This document shows positions 1-8,867 of a stretch of DNA of 64,000 bases, piece by piece; position 1 is the stretch's first letter; every line of letters begins with the position of its first letter. Under the pieces are notes generated by a model, which did not search any database, was not told the DNA's origin, and worked only from the letters and a program-made list of their open reading frames with translations. The position numbers and the translations under genes were made by a program. The stretch covers positions 1 through 64,000 of the forward strand of contig JAEWIY010000076.1 of the NCBI GenBank assembly GCA_023386835.1, read 5' to 3'. The DNA is from Verrucomicrobiota bacterium. Its GTDB lineage: Bacteria > Verrucomicrobiota > Verrucomicrobiia > Opitutales > Opitutaceae.

Positions 1-196
1 CGCCGGGACCGAGGTGCAGCGCGACGTGGCTGCGCAGCCGCACCGAGAAACTGAGGTACGTGCCCGCGGGCAACACCACCGTGCCCCCACCCGCGGCGGC
101 CGCGGCGTCGATGGCCGCATTGATCGCCGGGGAGTCGATCGTGGTGCCGTCTCCCCGGGCGCCAAAGTCGCGAACGTTGAAGCACACGGTGTTCAT
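1..196 (-). CDS. Glycoside hydrolase family 28-like protein (polygalacturonase fold), 5' part only
   Basis: Only the first 65 codons are in the window; the gene continues beyond base 1. The protein opens with FNVRDFGARGDG, followed by PAINAAIDAAAAGGGTVVLP and AGTYLSFSV. This is the classic start of right-handed beta-helix GH28 polygalacturonases and rhamnogalacturonan hydrolases. No signal peptide is visible at this ATG, so it may act in the cytoplasm or periplasm on imported pectin oligomers. It starts 18 bases after the stop of the upstream lyase-like gene on the same strand, so the two are probably co-transcribed for rhamnogalacturonan or pectin breakdown. The catalytic aspartates lie outside the window, so substrate cannot be judged. 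Confidence 0.8.
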   Translation of the reverse strand, partial: MNTVCFNVRDFGARGDGTTIDSPAINAAIDAAAAAGGGTVVLPAGTYLSFSVRLRSHVALHLGPG

Positions 197-214
197 GCCA
201 GGTCAGCCGCCCGC

Positions 215-2971
215 TTACTGGGCCGGCAACGCGTCGCCGGCGAGCGCGAGGCACTGGATCGCCGCCAGGCCCCATTGCGCCACCGCGTTCGTTGAGACCC
301 AGGGCGCCTCGTCCACCGGTCGCAGGGTGTCAGGTCCGGAGAATTGATGCACCTGCGTGACATCGTTCGAGCGGATCCCGCCGGGCCCGCGGTAGAACTC
401 GGTCCAGGCTCGCTCGGCCAGCTCGGTCCGGCCCGTCTCGCGCGCGGCAAAGGCGGTCAGGCGCGAGTGGCCCTGCTGCAGGTTCAGGCCCTGCAGAGCT
501 CGTCCGAGCCGCTGCTCCTGCTCCGCACCCGGCGCGTTGTACAACTCGCAGTATTCGAGCCAAGCCGTCCGGAAGGAGGGTTCATCAATCAACTGCAGCA
601 ATTCAGCGCAGACCTCAACCAGCCCGAAGACGGAGCTCAGGTGGGAAACGGTCACACGATCGTCCTCACGGCGGTCGAACGCGCCCGTGTCGAGGTTCAT
701 CCGCGCCTGAGCCGTGAAGAAGCGCCGCGGCTGCTGGCCGATCGTGCGCATGCTGTTCACCAGGCGCTCGCGCCAGCGGGTGTCGCCGGTGCGTTCCCAC
801 TCGGAGAGCCACGCCGCTGCCACCGAACCCCAGTCCGTGCCAAAACCCATCGCCGCGAAACCGGGTTCATTCGAACTGCCCGCGGCTCCGCTCGGACCAC
901 CCCGCGCCCCAAGCTTCCGTCCCGGCTGGATGTCAAAGAGCGTGCGATGCGCCTCGTTCTGCTCGCGCAACAGGTCGCCGACGCGTTCGTCACCCGTGAG
1001 ATAATAGTAATAGCGTCGGTTCTGGGCCGTGCTGATGCGTAGTTGCTTTGCACTACAACCCCAGTGCAGCACGTTGTGCCGCGACCCGAGTGGAGCGAAG
1101 CGGCCCAGGTGATGCACGTCCACCTCGCCGGTGTGACGCGTCATCGCCTCGGCGAAACGGAAGACGTCGGCCCGGCCGGTGCGCAGGTAGTAGAGCCACA
1201 GCCAGATGTCGGTCGAGAGCTCGGAGTTGTCCCAAGCGAACCCGCCGACGTCGTAACGCCAGACGTGCCGATCCCGGTCGTAGGTGTGCTGGACGTCGCC
1301 GTAGTCCCAGAAGCCATACCAGCGGTGCTGCTCGCGCTGCTTCGTGTAGTAGTCGAAGTAGAAGTCCAGCCGGTCCTCGATCGCGGCTTGGGCCGGGGTT
1401 GAACGATCCGGCAGGCTGAAGAGCCCACCAAACACGCGGGTCGCCACCAGGTGCTCCGGGGTGGTCGCGAGCATCGGCGGCTGCTGCACGGCCTTGGCCA
1501 GTTCGACGCAGCGTTCACGTGAGGGCGTTGCCGGCAGGGCGAACACAAACAACTCACTCGTACGAGCGACTCCGTGGGGCGTGCCGAATCCGGGTTCGTA
1601 GTCCTCGTACGTGATCTCCATCGCGTCGAGCTGCTTGGCGTGGGTGTCCTGGCCCATGCCGTCATGATAGAACCGCAGGTCCATCGGTCCGGCTTCGGGT
1701 GCCCACAGCCAGACGGTGATTTCGGCCGCGTCGCCCGCGGCGCCGCGGATGTCGAGCTGCGCCGGATGGCTCTGCCAGAAGTTGCGCAACCCGAACGCCA
1801 CCCCACCTGACGGTCCGCCCACGTAACCAAGGCCTCCGGAGCGGTGGCCCTGCCCCGAGGTCAGCCACGTGTGACCCGGCGCGGTGCGCTTCCGCACGCG
1901 GAATGAATCCGCATTGCCCTGGAGCAGCGTCCAGTCTCCGAACGCCGGCACATAGTGCAGCCGGTCAGTCACGCGACGATCCCATTGTTCAACCGGTGGC
2001 GTGGCGCGTCCCGCGATCTGCGCCTCGCGAACGGCCGCGCCCGGATCGCGACGCAATCCGGTGATTCCACGCACGGCTTCGGCAAAGAGCCCCTCACCCT
2101 CGCCAGCTAAACGCAGGTGGCGATCGTGCAATGCATCGCGCAACGGCGCCTCGAATCGCACGCCCAAGCCGCGGATGAAGTCCTGGGCCTCGTCGCCATC
2201 AAAAACGAACGTGTGCATCAGCCGCAGCGCGTCCGTCCCGGTGTGCAGGTACGCGCGCAGCACGAACGGCAGCCATTGCCGGCCCTGACCGGTGTGACGA
2301 CCTTCGATCTTCACCACGGCGCGGACGGGACCGCGCTGTTCAATCGTCACGCGGTCGATCTCGCCGGTGAACGTTTCCAGTTCCACCGGCTCCGCGCCCT
2401 CGAGTTCCGGCCGGTTCTGCCGCAGGCACACGAGGCGACCGTTGCGCCAGGTCTCGTTGCCCTCGCGCGCCACGGAACGGATCAGCATCGAGCCGCGCTT
2501 GGCCAGCACCACGCGCAGCAAACCGGAATCCAACGTCACCGAGTCCGCGTCTTCGCTGACACGAAGGGATTGCGCCGGCGTTGCCGGGGTCGCGTTCGGT
2601 TGCAGCGTCAGCGGGCCGGCGGCGGTGAAATCTCCCGGGACCGCGACTCCCGTCCACTTGAGCGAACCATCCGGCCACGTTGCCAGCGGCCACGTCTGCA
2701 CGGGCACCTTGCTTCCGTTGTTCGCGACCAAGGCAAACGTCGCGTCCGGTCGCACCGCCCCCTGCGGCCATGGAACACCACAGCTGCTGCCGGCCGATAC
2801 CGCCGGCGGAACTTCATCCAACCAGCGCAACGGTGCCGCACCCCCGGCGCCGCCGGCGGGAGCGTTCGACTGTGCCCGCAACGAACGCGACAAAGCCAGC
2901 GAGGCCGCGGCGAGAGTGGAGGTTTGCACAAATCGGCGACGGGAGAGAGGTCGGGAGAACATGGGAAGCAT
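215..2971 (-). CDS. Tat-exported exo-rhamnogalacturonan lyase-like protein (PL26/RGLX-type architecture)
   Basis: The 918-residue protein starts with a twin-arginine signal (SRRRFVQTSTLAAASLALS, about residues 10-28), which predicts folded export by Tat. The N-terminal beta domain holds CGVPWPQGAV and PVQTWPLATWPDGSLKWTG (residues 89-108), a signature I associate with the exo-unsaturated rhamnogalacturonan lyase family (PcRGLX, PL26). The C-terminal half (about 520-900) is rich in W, Y and H and looks like an alpha/alpha toroid (YDVGGFAWDNSE region). The family cleaves the rhamnogalacturonan-I backbone exolytically. A GH28-like gene follows after 18 bases, which supports a pectin role. A start three codons later is possible. 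Family assignment is from recall of motifs; activity is inferred. Confidence 0.72.
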   Translation of the reverse strand: MLPMFSRPLSRRRFVQTSTLAAASLALSRSLRAQSNAPAGGAGGAAPLRWLDEVPPAVSAGSSCGVPWPQGAVRPDATFALVANNGSKVPVQTWPLATWPDGSLKWTGVAVPGDFTAAGPLTLQPNATPATPAQSLRVSEDADSVTLDSGLLRVVLAKRGSMLIRSVAREGNETWRNGRLVCLRQNRPELEGAEPVELETFTGEIDRVTIEQRGPVRAVVKIEGRHTGQGRQWLPFVLRAYLHTGTDALRLMHTFVFDGDEAQDFIRGLGVRFEAPLRDALHDRHLRLAGEGEGLFAEAVRGITGLRRDPGAAVREAQIAGRATPPVEQWDRRVTDRLHYVPAFGDWTLLQGNADSFRVRKRTAPGHTWLTSGQGHRSGGLGYVGGPSGGVAFGLRNFWQSHPAQLDIRGAAGDAAEITVWLWAPEAGPMDLRFYHDGMGQDTHAKQLDAMEITYEDYEPGFGTPHGVARTSELFVFALPATPSRERCVELAKAVQQPPMLATTPEHLVATRVFGGLFSLPDRSTPAQAAIEDRLDFYFDYYTKQREQHRWYGFWDYGDVQHTYDRDRHVWRYDVGGFAWDNSELSTDIWLWLYYLRTGRADVFRFAEAMTRHTGEVDVHHLGRFAPLGSRHNVLHWGCSAKQLRISTAQNRRYYYYLTGDERVGDLLREQNEAHRTLFDIQPGRKLGARGGPSGAAGSSNEPGFAAMGFGTDWGSVAAAWLSEWERTGDTRWRERLVNSMRTIGQQPRRFFTAQARMNLDTGAFDRREDDRVTVSHLSSVFGLVEVCAELLQLIDEPSFRTAWLEYCELYNAPGAEQEQRLGRALQGLNLQQGHSRLTAFAARETGRTELAERAWTEFYRGPGGIRSNDVTQVHQFSGPDTLRPVDEAPWVSTNAVAQWGLAAIQCLALAGDALPAQ

Positions 2972-3221
2972 TGGGCCGGCCCGCGACGGGGTGATCAGCC
3001 ACCTGGCGGCTCACCTCACGGAACACAGGCTCGACGGGGAAACGTTGGATAACAGACGCAGGCATCCGGAGTCGGGCTCAGGAGAACGGAGCCTGCCCCA
3101 AATGTTGCGTTCAACGTGTCTCACTCGGACCCAGCTGCCAACTCGGGCCGGTCGGACTGTCAGAACATCGCTCCAGTTCGTCCTCTTCGTTCCAAGCGGT
3201 TGCGCGTGCGTGGGAGCGCGT

Positions 3222-5114
3222 TCACCGCGTCCGGCTGACTCGCGCGCGGCGTACCCGCTGCAGCCCCAACGCCTTCACTTGCGACGCCACCGTGGTCGGT
3301 GGCAGACCCAGCTTGGCGGCCGCACCCGAGGGCCCGGCGATCCGACCATCACACGCCAAAACGGCTCGGCGCAGGTTTTCGCGTTCGAGCTCCCGCAATT
3401 CGAGGGCGGTCAGGATCGTCGCCTCCGTTCGCCCACTCGATGAGAGCACGCGCGGCGAGGACTCCCACGTGGTCTCCGACGGCATCGCCCGCGCCAAATC
3501 CAGGCGCGGGCCCCGGGAGAGCAGGAGCGCGCGTTCGATGACGTTCTGCAACTCGCGGACGTTGCCGGGCCAGCCATAACCACGCAGCCGCGCCGCGTCG
3601 TCGGCGTCCAGTGGCGCAAACCAGCGTCCGCTGCGCTTGCTGTAGCGCTCCAGAAAAGCTTGGGCGAGCAACTCGATGTCGCCGTCGCGCGCCCGCAAGG
3701 GCGGCAGTGCGATCGAGAACGCCGCAAACCGACGGGATAGCGTCTCGCGCAAACGCCCGCCTTCGATCAACGCGGACAAGTCACCGCTGATCGCCGCGAT
3801 CATCCGGGCGCCCTGCAGGTTTACCTCAGCCTCCGGCGATTCGCCTTCGTGGGCCGAAAGCGCTTCCAGCAGTTGATCCTGCAGTTCGAGTGGCCACTCG
3901 CCGAGGTCGTCCAGGAAGAGTGTGCCGCCGTTGACCAGCGCGACGTGCTCCTCGAGCGAACGAGCCGCGGGACCGACGCGCACAAACGGTTGCCTGCACG
4001 CGGGGCTGAGGTGATGAAGCGTGCGCGCCACCAGTTCCTTGCCCGTGCCGCTCTCCCCTTGGATCCACACCGTGTGGTCCGACGGCGCGATTCGCTCGAT
4101 CGTCTCGATGACGGCCCGCATGGCCGGGCTGCGGCCTACGAGCTCTCCCGGGCCCATGAGCTGTCCGGCCTCAGCACGCAGGTAGTTCAATTCGGCCGTG
4201 AGGACATCGATCCGCTGCTCGGCGGCGAGCCGTTCATCGATGGTGCGCAAGACAACCTGAAACCCAGTCGCTCCCGCCGACTCAAACCGTGACAGCGTCA
4301 CCTCAAGGGGAAACTCCGATCCTTCCCGTCGGCGCGCCGCCAGGATGCCCGACCAGAAGTTCACCGCCGAGGCGCCCTCCTGCGGACGGAAGGAGAACAG
4401 CCGCAGCACGTGCGGACGGCTCGCGGCGCTGAACAGCGTGCCGAGCGGACCTCCGACGATCTCCTCCGCGGAGCACTCAAAGATCCGAGCCGCCGCCCGG
4501 TTCGCCTGCTGCACGACACCCCGTGCATCGGTGACCACCATGGGATCGGCCGCGAAGTCGAAAAGTTGTGAGAACTGTTCCTCCCGGGCGTGCAGCCGCT
4601 CCTCCAATTGGCGCCGGCGCAGTTCGCCCGCCGCTCGACCAGCAAAGGCCTCGAGGACCAGCGACAACGCCGGCTCCTCCAAGATCGGTTGCGCATGAAA
4701 GACTCCCAAGTGGCCAATCACCACTCGATCCTCCGCGAGTAAGGGCAGACTCAGGTGCGTGAGCCGCTCTCCAGCGCGAAACCCCGACGGAAATGCGGCC
4801 TCGGATGCCGGCTGGTCCTCCGTGCGCACCAAACCGCCGTCGCGGATTGCCCGTTCCCACGGCCCGTCGGTCACCGCACAAACAAACGAGGCGGCGTATT
4901 CACCATCGCGGTAAAACGCCAGCGCCCGCAAGGCATCCAAGCCGGCGTTGTACTCCGTCACCCACGCGCCTTCCACGCGCAGCAGGTCCGTGAGGTGGCG
5001 CACCAGGCGTCGAAAGAAATCCTCGCCCGCCGTCGAGCCCCCCGCCTGCGCGAGCAGGCGCAAGCTTTCAACGACGTCGATGGGCGCGCGCGGACTGGGG
5101 TAAGGTGTTGACAC
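3222..5114 (-). CDS. GAF-PAS-AAA+-Fis regulator of the bEBP family lacking the GAFTGA loop
   Basis: The 630-residue protein reads as GAF (about 20-165), PAS (about 180-290), AAA+ (about 325-540) and a C-terminal Fis-type helix-turn-helix (about 585-620, GAAAKLGLPPTTVASQVKAL). Walker A is intact (GESGTGKE, 353-360). Walker B is LFLDDLGE (399-406), with a second D instead of the usual E. The part normally carrying ESELFGHEKGAFTGA is absent: only about 43 residues separate Walker A from GGTLF, against about 65-70 in NtrC-like proteins. The protein should bind ATP and DNA but not remodel sigma-54 holoenzyme in the normal way. It may act on sigma-70 promoters, as TyrR does. It lies upstream of the pectin genes on the same strand with a 250-base gap, so it could regulate them. 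Confidence 0.88.
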   Translation of the reverse strand: MSTPYPSPRAPIDVVESLRLLAQAGGSTAGEDFFRRLVRHLTDLLRVEGAWVTEYNAGLDALRALAFYRDGEYAASFVCAVTDGPWERAIRDGGLVRTEDQPASEAAFPSGFRAGERLTHLSLPLLAEDRVVIGHLGVFHAQPILEEPALSLVLEAFAGRAAGELRRRQLEERLHAREEQFSQLFDFAADPMVVTDARGVVQQANRAAARIFECSAEEIVGGPLGTLFSAASRPHVLRLFSFRPQEGASAVNFWSGILAARRREGSEFPLEVTLSRFESAGATGFQVVLRTIDERLAAEQRIDVLTAELNYLRAEAGQLMGPGELVGRSPAMRAVIETIERIAPSDHTVWIQGESGTGKELVARTLHHLSPACRQPFVRVGPAARSLEEHVALVNGGTLFLDDLGEWPLELQDQLLEALSAHEGESPEAEVNLQGARMIAAISGDLSALIEGGRLRETLSRRFAAFSIALPPLRARDGDIELLAQAFLERYSKRSGRWFAPLDADDAARLRGYGWPGNVRELQNVIERALLLSRGPRLDLARAMPSETTWESSPRVLSSSGRTEATILTALELRELERENLRRAVLACDGRIAGPSGAAAKLGLPPTTVASQVKALGLQRVRRARVSRTR

Positions 5115-5169
5115 CGGGGCAGAATCGGCGCCCCAGCCCTAACCGCCCGCTACCGGCAGGTCAAACCTT

Positions 5170-5207
5170 GCGACGGCGCCATTCCCCTGGAGCCGTCGCC
5201 GTGTTTT
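5170..5207. terminator. GC-rich hairpin between the topoisomerase and regulator genes
   Basis: An 8-bp perfect stem (GCGACGGC / GCCGTCGC) encloses a 14-base loop just past the stop of the minus-strand topoisomerase gene. The run of five Ts lies on the plus-strand side. On the minus strand, the direction of the neighbouring genes, the stem is followed only by AAGGTTTGACC, a weak U-tract. It may attenuate read-through into the regulator or stop antisense transcription. Confidence 0.45.
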
Positions 5208-5215
5208 TGCTGGGG

Positions 5216-7327
5216 TCAGGCGCGGACCACCTTGCGCACCGGATACTTCGTGACCGTCACACCCTTCGCACTGCGTGTGCTGACGCTCAGCTCGCCGAGA
5301 TCAAACTCGAACTCCTTGACGCGCGCCGAGCAGCGCCCGCTGAGCGTGATCTTGATCTTTTTCGGCATCGCCGCCTCGGTCTGCGCGATGTCGAGAAACA
5401 GCACGTCCGAACCTTCGCTGGCGACGATCGAATAGAGCTTGTCGCGCGTGACGCCGCCCACGGTGAACCGCTTGGCGAAGCACTTGCCGCTCTCCTTGTC
5501 CTGGTACACCAGCGTGAAGAACTCGGGCGGACCTTCCTTCGCGAACACGGTGCAGTACCGAATATCGCGACCCATGAAGACTTTGTCGGCCACCCGCGAG
5601 ACCTTGAGCGTGCCATTGCCCATGATGCAGAGCACGTCGTCGAGCACGCTGCAGTCGCGCACGAACTCGTGCTGGCGCCAGTTCAGGCCGATGAAGCCCT
5701 CGTCGCGATTGACGTAGAGACGCTGGTTCGACGCGACCACTTGGGCGGCGCTGATCTGCTCGATCTCGTCGTACGTCGTCAGCCGCTTGCGGCCCTTGCC
5801 GTATTTTTCCTGCAGCTTTTCGAACCAGCTGATCGCATAGGCCGTGAGGTGCTTCAGGTGGTGCTTCACCGCCTTGATGTCGCTCTCGATCTTCTTGATC
5901 TGCTCGTCCGCCTTGAAGCGGTTGTAGGCGGAGATCCGCTTGATCCGGATTTCCGTCAGGCGCGTGATGTCGTCGTCCGTCACCGGCCGGCGCAGGCGGC
6001 TCACAAACGGCTCCAAACCCGTGCGGATCTCCTCGAGCACGCTTTCCCACGTCTTCGACTTTTCGATCCGGCGGTAGATCCGCTCCTCGATGAAGATCCG
6101 CTCGAGCGAGTCCCAGTGCCACTGCTGTTCGAGTTCCCCCAGCTCGATTTCCAGTTCCTGCTTCAGCAGCGCCACCGTCTTGTCGACCGAGCGTCGCAGG
6201 ATTTCTGATACGCTCGTGAAGATCGGCCGGTCCTGGCCATTGATGGTGTCGATCACGCACGCCGCCGGCGAGATCGAGACCTGGCAGTCGGTGAAGACGT
6301 AGAGCTGGTTGATGACCTGCTCCGGATCGCTGCCCTGCGGCAGGTGGATCAGGATTTCGACCTGGTCGGCGGTGTTGTCGTCGACGTGCCGGATCTTGAT
6401 CTTGTTTTTCGCGTTGGCGGCGAGGATCGATTCGATCAACGACTCCGTCGTGGTGCCGAACGGAAGCTCGGTCACGGCCAGCAGGTACTTGCTGCGCTGC
6501 TCGATCTTGGCGCGCACCTTCACGCGGCCGCCGCGTTCGCCGTCGTTGTATTCGGAAAAGTCCGCGATGCCACCGGTCGGGAAGTCCGGCATGATGCGGA
6601 AGCGTTTTCCCTGGAGGTGGTTGATCGCGGCGCGGCACAGATCGTTGAAATTGTGCGGCAGGATCTTGGTCGAGAGACCCACGGCGATGCCGTCCGCGCC
6701 TTCCAGCAGCACGAGCGGGAACTTGGCCGGCAGGGTCACCGGCTCCTTGGCGCGGCCATCGTAGCTCGCCTGCCAGGTGGTGGTCTTGGGATTAAACACC
6801 ACCTCACGCGCAAACGGGGTCAGGCGCGCCTCGATGTAACGCGCGGCCGCGGCCCCGTCGCCGGTTAACGGGTTGCCGAAGTTGCCCTGCGGCTCGATCA
6901 GGAAGCCGCGCTGGGCGATGCCCACCAGGGCCGCCTCAATCGACGCGTCACCGTGCGGGTGATACGCCATCGTCGCGCCCACGATGTTGGCCACCTTGTG
7001 GAAACGACCATCATCCTTCTCCCACAACGTGTGCAGGATGCGGCGCTGCACCGGCTTCAATCCGTCATCGATGTGCGGGACCGCACGATCAAGGATGACA
7101 TAACTGGCGTACTCAAGGAACCAGCTGCGGTAGTGCTGCGCGAGCGGCGCATCCTCGGGATTGGTCGTCGGCGCATCCTCCGCGGAAGCCGGAGCCTCGT
7201 CAGTGGGCCCGGGAGCCGCACGCGTGCCGCCATCGAGGTCCGTCGGGGCGGGCGTGGCCGCCGGGGCCGAATCGCCGTCAAAGGAGAGTTCCGGTTGCTG
7301 ATCCTTGGGTTTCTTGCGTTTGGCCAT
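5216..7327 (-). CDS. DNA topoisomerase IV / gyrase A-type subunit
   Basis: The 703-residue type IIA topoisomerase A subunit breaks and rejoins DNA through a catalytic tyrosine. The residue is visible as Y164 in AAARYIEARLT. Before it come LDRAVPHIDDGLKPVQRRIL and AYHPHGDASIEAAL, matching the GyrA/ParC winged-helix region. The first 60 residues are a charged, proline- and alanine-rich extension. The C-terminal part is short and I do not see repeated GyrA-box sequences, so it is more like ParC or the Bacteroidetes-type TopoIV A than a supercoiling gyrase. The expected partner parE is not beside it in this window; the next gene upstream is an S41 peptidase. Confidence 0.9.
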   Translation of the reverse strand: MAKRKKPKDQQPELSFDGDSAPAATPAPTDLDGGTRAAPGPTDEAPASAEDAPTTNPEDAPLAQHYRSWFLEYASYVILDRAVPHIDDGLKPVQRRILHTLWEKDDGRFHKVANIVGATMAYHPHGDASIEAALVGIAQRGFLIEPQGNFGNPLTGDGAAAARYIEARLTPFAREVVFNPKTTTWQASYDGRAKEPVTLPAKFPLVLLEGADGIAVGLSTKILPHNFNDLCRAAINHLQGKRFRIMPDFPTGGIADFSEYNDGERGGRVKVRAKIEQRSKYLLAVTELPFGTTTESLIESILAANAKNKIKIRHVDDNTADQVEILIHLPQGSDPEQVINQLYVFTDCQVSISPAACVIDTINGQDRPIFTSVSEILRRSVDKTVALLKQELEIELGELEQQWHWDSLERIFIEERIYRRIEKSKTWESVLEEIRTGLEPFVSRLRRPVTDDDITRLTEIRIKRISAYNRFKADEQIKKIESDIKAVKHHLKHLTAYAISWFEKLQEKYGKGRKRLTTYDEIEQISAAQVVASNQRLYVNRDEGFIGLNWRQHEFVRDCSVLDDVLCIMGNGTLKVSRVADKVFMGRDIRYCTVFAKEGPPEFFTLVYQDKESGKCFAKRFTVGGVTRDKLYSIVASEGSDVLFLDIAQTEAAMPKKIKITLSGRCSARVKEFEFDLGELSVSTRSAKGVTVTKYPVRKVVRA

Positions 7328-7460
7328 TGCGGCGTTGCCGGGAGAGGGAACGAAGGTGAACGAAAAGGTGCAGTCGAAGGGCCGCTGGCGGACGGTGCAA
7401 GCCCCTCGTCGCCTCCGTTGCGGAACGAGCGCGTTTTACCAACCCTTGCGCAACCAAGGC

Positions 7461-8735
7461 TCAGTGGCGGGCAGGAGCCGGATCGCTCGCCACTGCCCGC
7501 GCCGGGCGACGGCGTTGCGCCTCCAGCCACTGCACCGCCGCGTCCAGATCGGGATCACGCCCCTCCCGCACCGCCGCAAGCGTCCGGGTGACCAAAATAT
7601 CCGGCTCCACGCCCTTTCCTTCCAGACGGCTGCCGTCGAGGGTCTGATAATCGAAAGTCCCCAGTTGCAGTTCACCACCATCCCGCAGCCGAAAGTACTG
7701 GCTGGCCACCACCACCCCGGCGGTACGACGCCCAACCAACGTGGCGCGACGATAGTGCTTCAGCACGTAGGCGAGGATCTCCGACGAACTGGCGGAACCC
7801 TCGCCGATCAACACGGCCAGTGGACCGCGGTAAGCGGCGCCACCGAACCACGCCGAACTCTCATCGTTCGCGCGGCCGGAGCGGGTGACAAAGGTGCCGT
7901 ACGCGACCCGGCGCGGGAAAAAGTCATTGATGATGCGTTCTAGAGAAGCCACAGCGCCACCGCCGTTTCGTCGCAGGTCGAGAATGATTCCCGGCGCGTC
8001 CCGGTGCGCGCGCAGGCGCTGGCGGAGCCAACGCTGGTAATCGGGCTCAAACTCATCGAACCGCAGGTAAACCCAACCGTTCGGCGCCATCCGTTCAACC
8101 GGGGGCGTCCAATCGGCGATCACCTCCGCGGTCACGGACAGGCGGCGAAGGCGGTCCTGATGGTCCAGGAACTCCCATTCGTACGCCTGGCCGGGAGTAT
8201 TGACGAAGCTGATACCCTGGGCCGGCAGAGTGCGACCGTCACGACGCAGTGCGATCCAACCGGATTGCACGCCCGCCCGATCCGCCGGACCCTCTTCGCG
8301 GACCTCGCTCACCACCCAGCGGTTGTCGATGCGCTCGAGGCCGATCCCGATCAGGGCACGGGCGGCAGTGTAATCCTGCCAGGCCTCCTCCGGAGTCAGC
8401 GCGGCGGTATGCGCGTCGCTCAGTTCAGCCAGCATTTCGTTCAGCACCTCGTAAAACGCCTCGGTCGTGGGCGCGGACGCCGCCGCTTCGCGGTAGCGCT
8501 CCCGGGCGGTTGCCCAATCGGCGCCATTAAAATCGCGCGCGTAGAACCGCCGGTCCACCTTGCGCCACACTTGGTCGAGCACGCGCAACTGTGCCTCGGC
8601 CCGCTCCTCCTCCGTGTGATAGACCGGCGTCGGCGGTGGGCCGAACCGCGGCATCACACAGCCCGTCAGGGCGATGGACGCCAGGCTGAGCGCCAGGAAG
8701 GTGGTGCGGACAAACAGAGCAGGAGAAAACGTCAC
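7461..8735 (-). CDS. S41 (C-terminal processing) peptidase-like lipoprotein with altered dyad
   Basis: The 424-residue protein has a lipoprotein signal ending LASIALTGC (C26), so it should be lipid-anchored in the envelope. A PDZ-like stretch (about 130-200, GIGLERIDNRWVVSEVREEGPA) precedes the S41 core, with LDLRRNGGGAV and GEGSASSSEILAYVL. S316 aligns with the catalytic serine of Prc/CtpA. The general-base lysine 25 residues later (TFGKG in the family) is replaced: the sequence reads TAGVV, with V341 at that position. It may use another base, as tricorn-like S41 members do, or be inactive. It follows the two pilus ATPase genes on the same strand, after a 132-base gap. Confidence 0.82.
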   Translation of the reverse strand: MTFSPALFVRTTFLALSLASIALTGCVMPRFGPPPTPVYHTEEERAEAQLRVLDQVWRKVDRRFYARDFNGADWATARERYREAAASAPTTEAFYEVLNEMLAELSDAHTAALTPEEAWQDYTAARALIGIGLERIDNRWVVSEVREEGPADRAGVQSGWIALRRDGRTLPAQGISFVNTPGQAYEWEFLDHQDRLRRLSVTAEVIADWTPPVERMAPNGWVYLRFDEFEPDYQRWLRQRLRAHRDAPGIILDLRRNGGGAVASLERIINDFFPRRVAYGTFVTRSGRANDESSAWFGGAAYRGPLAVLIGEGSASSSEILAYVLKHYRRATLVGRRTAGVVVASQYFRLRDGGELQLGTFDYQTLDGSRLEGKGVEPDILVTRTLAAVREGRDPDLDAAVQWLEAQRRRPARAVASDPAPARH

Positions 8736-8867
8736 GACGCGATCCGCGCATTGACGCGAACCGTCCGCACCGGCTCAACAGCGAATCACCTCTCGCGCCG
8801 CAGGCGCGCAGAAGCGAAGCAGTTGCGAACGGCAACGCGCGCTCGCTGCGATGAACAGCGCGGCGCG

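Noticed and set aside
5105..6208. Plus-strand reading frame of 367 codons
   Set aside because: It is antisense to the topoisomerase gene, which has a clear catalytic tyrosine and full family motifs.
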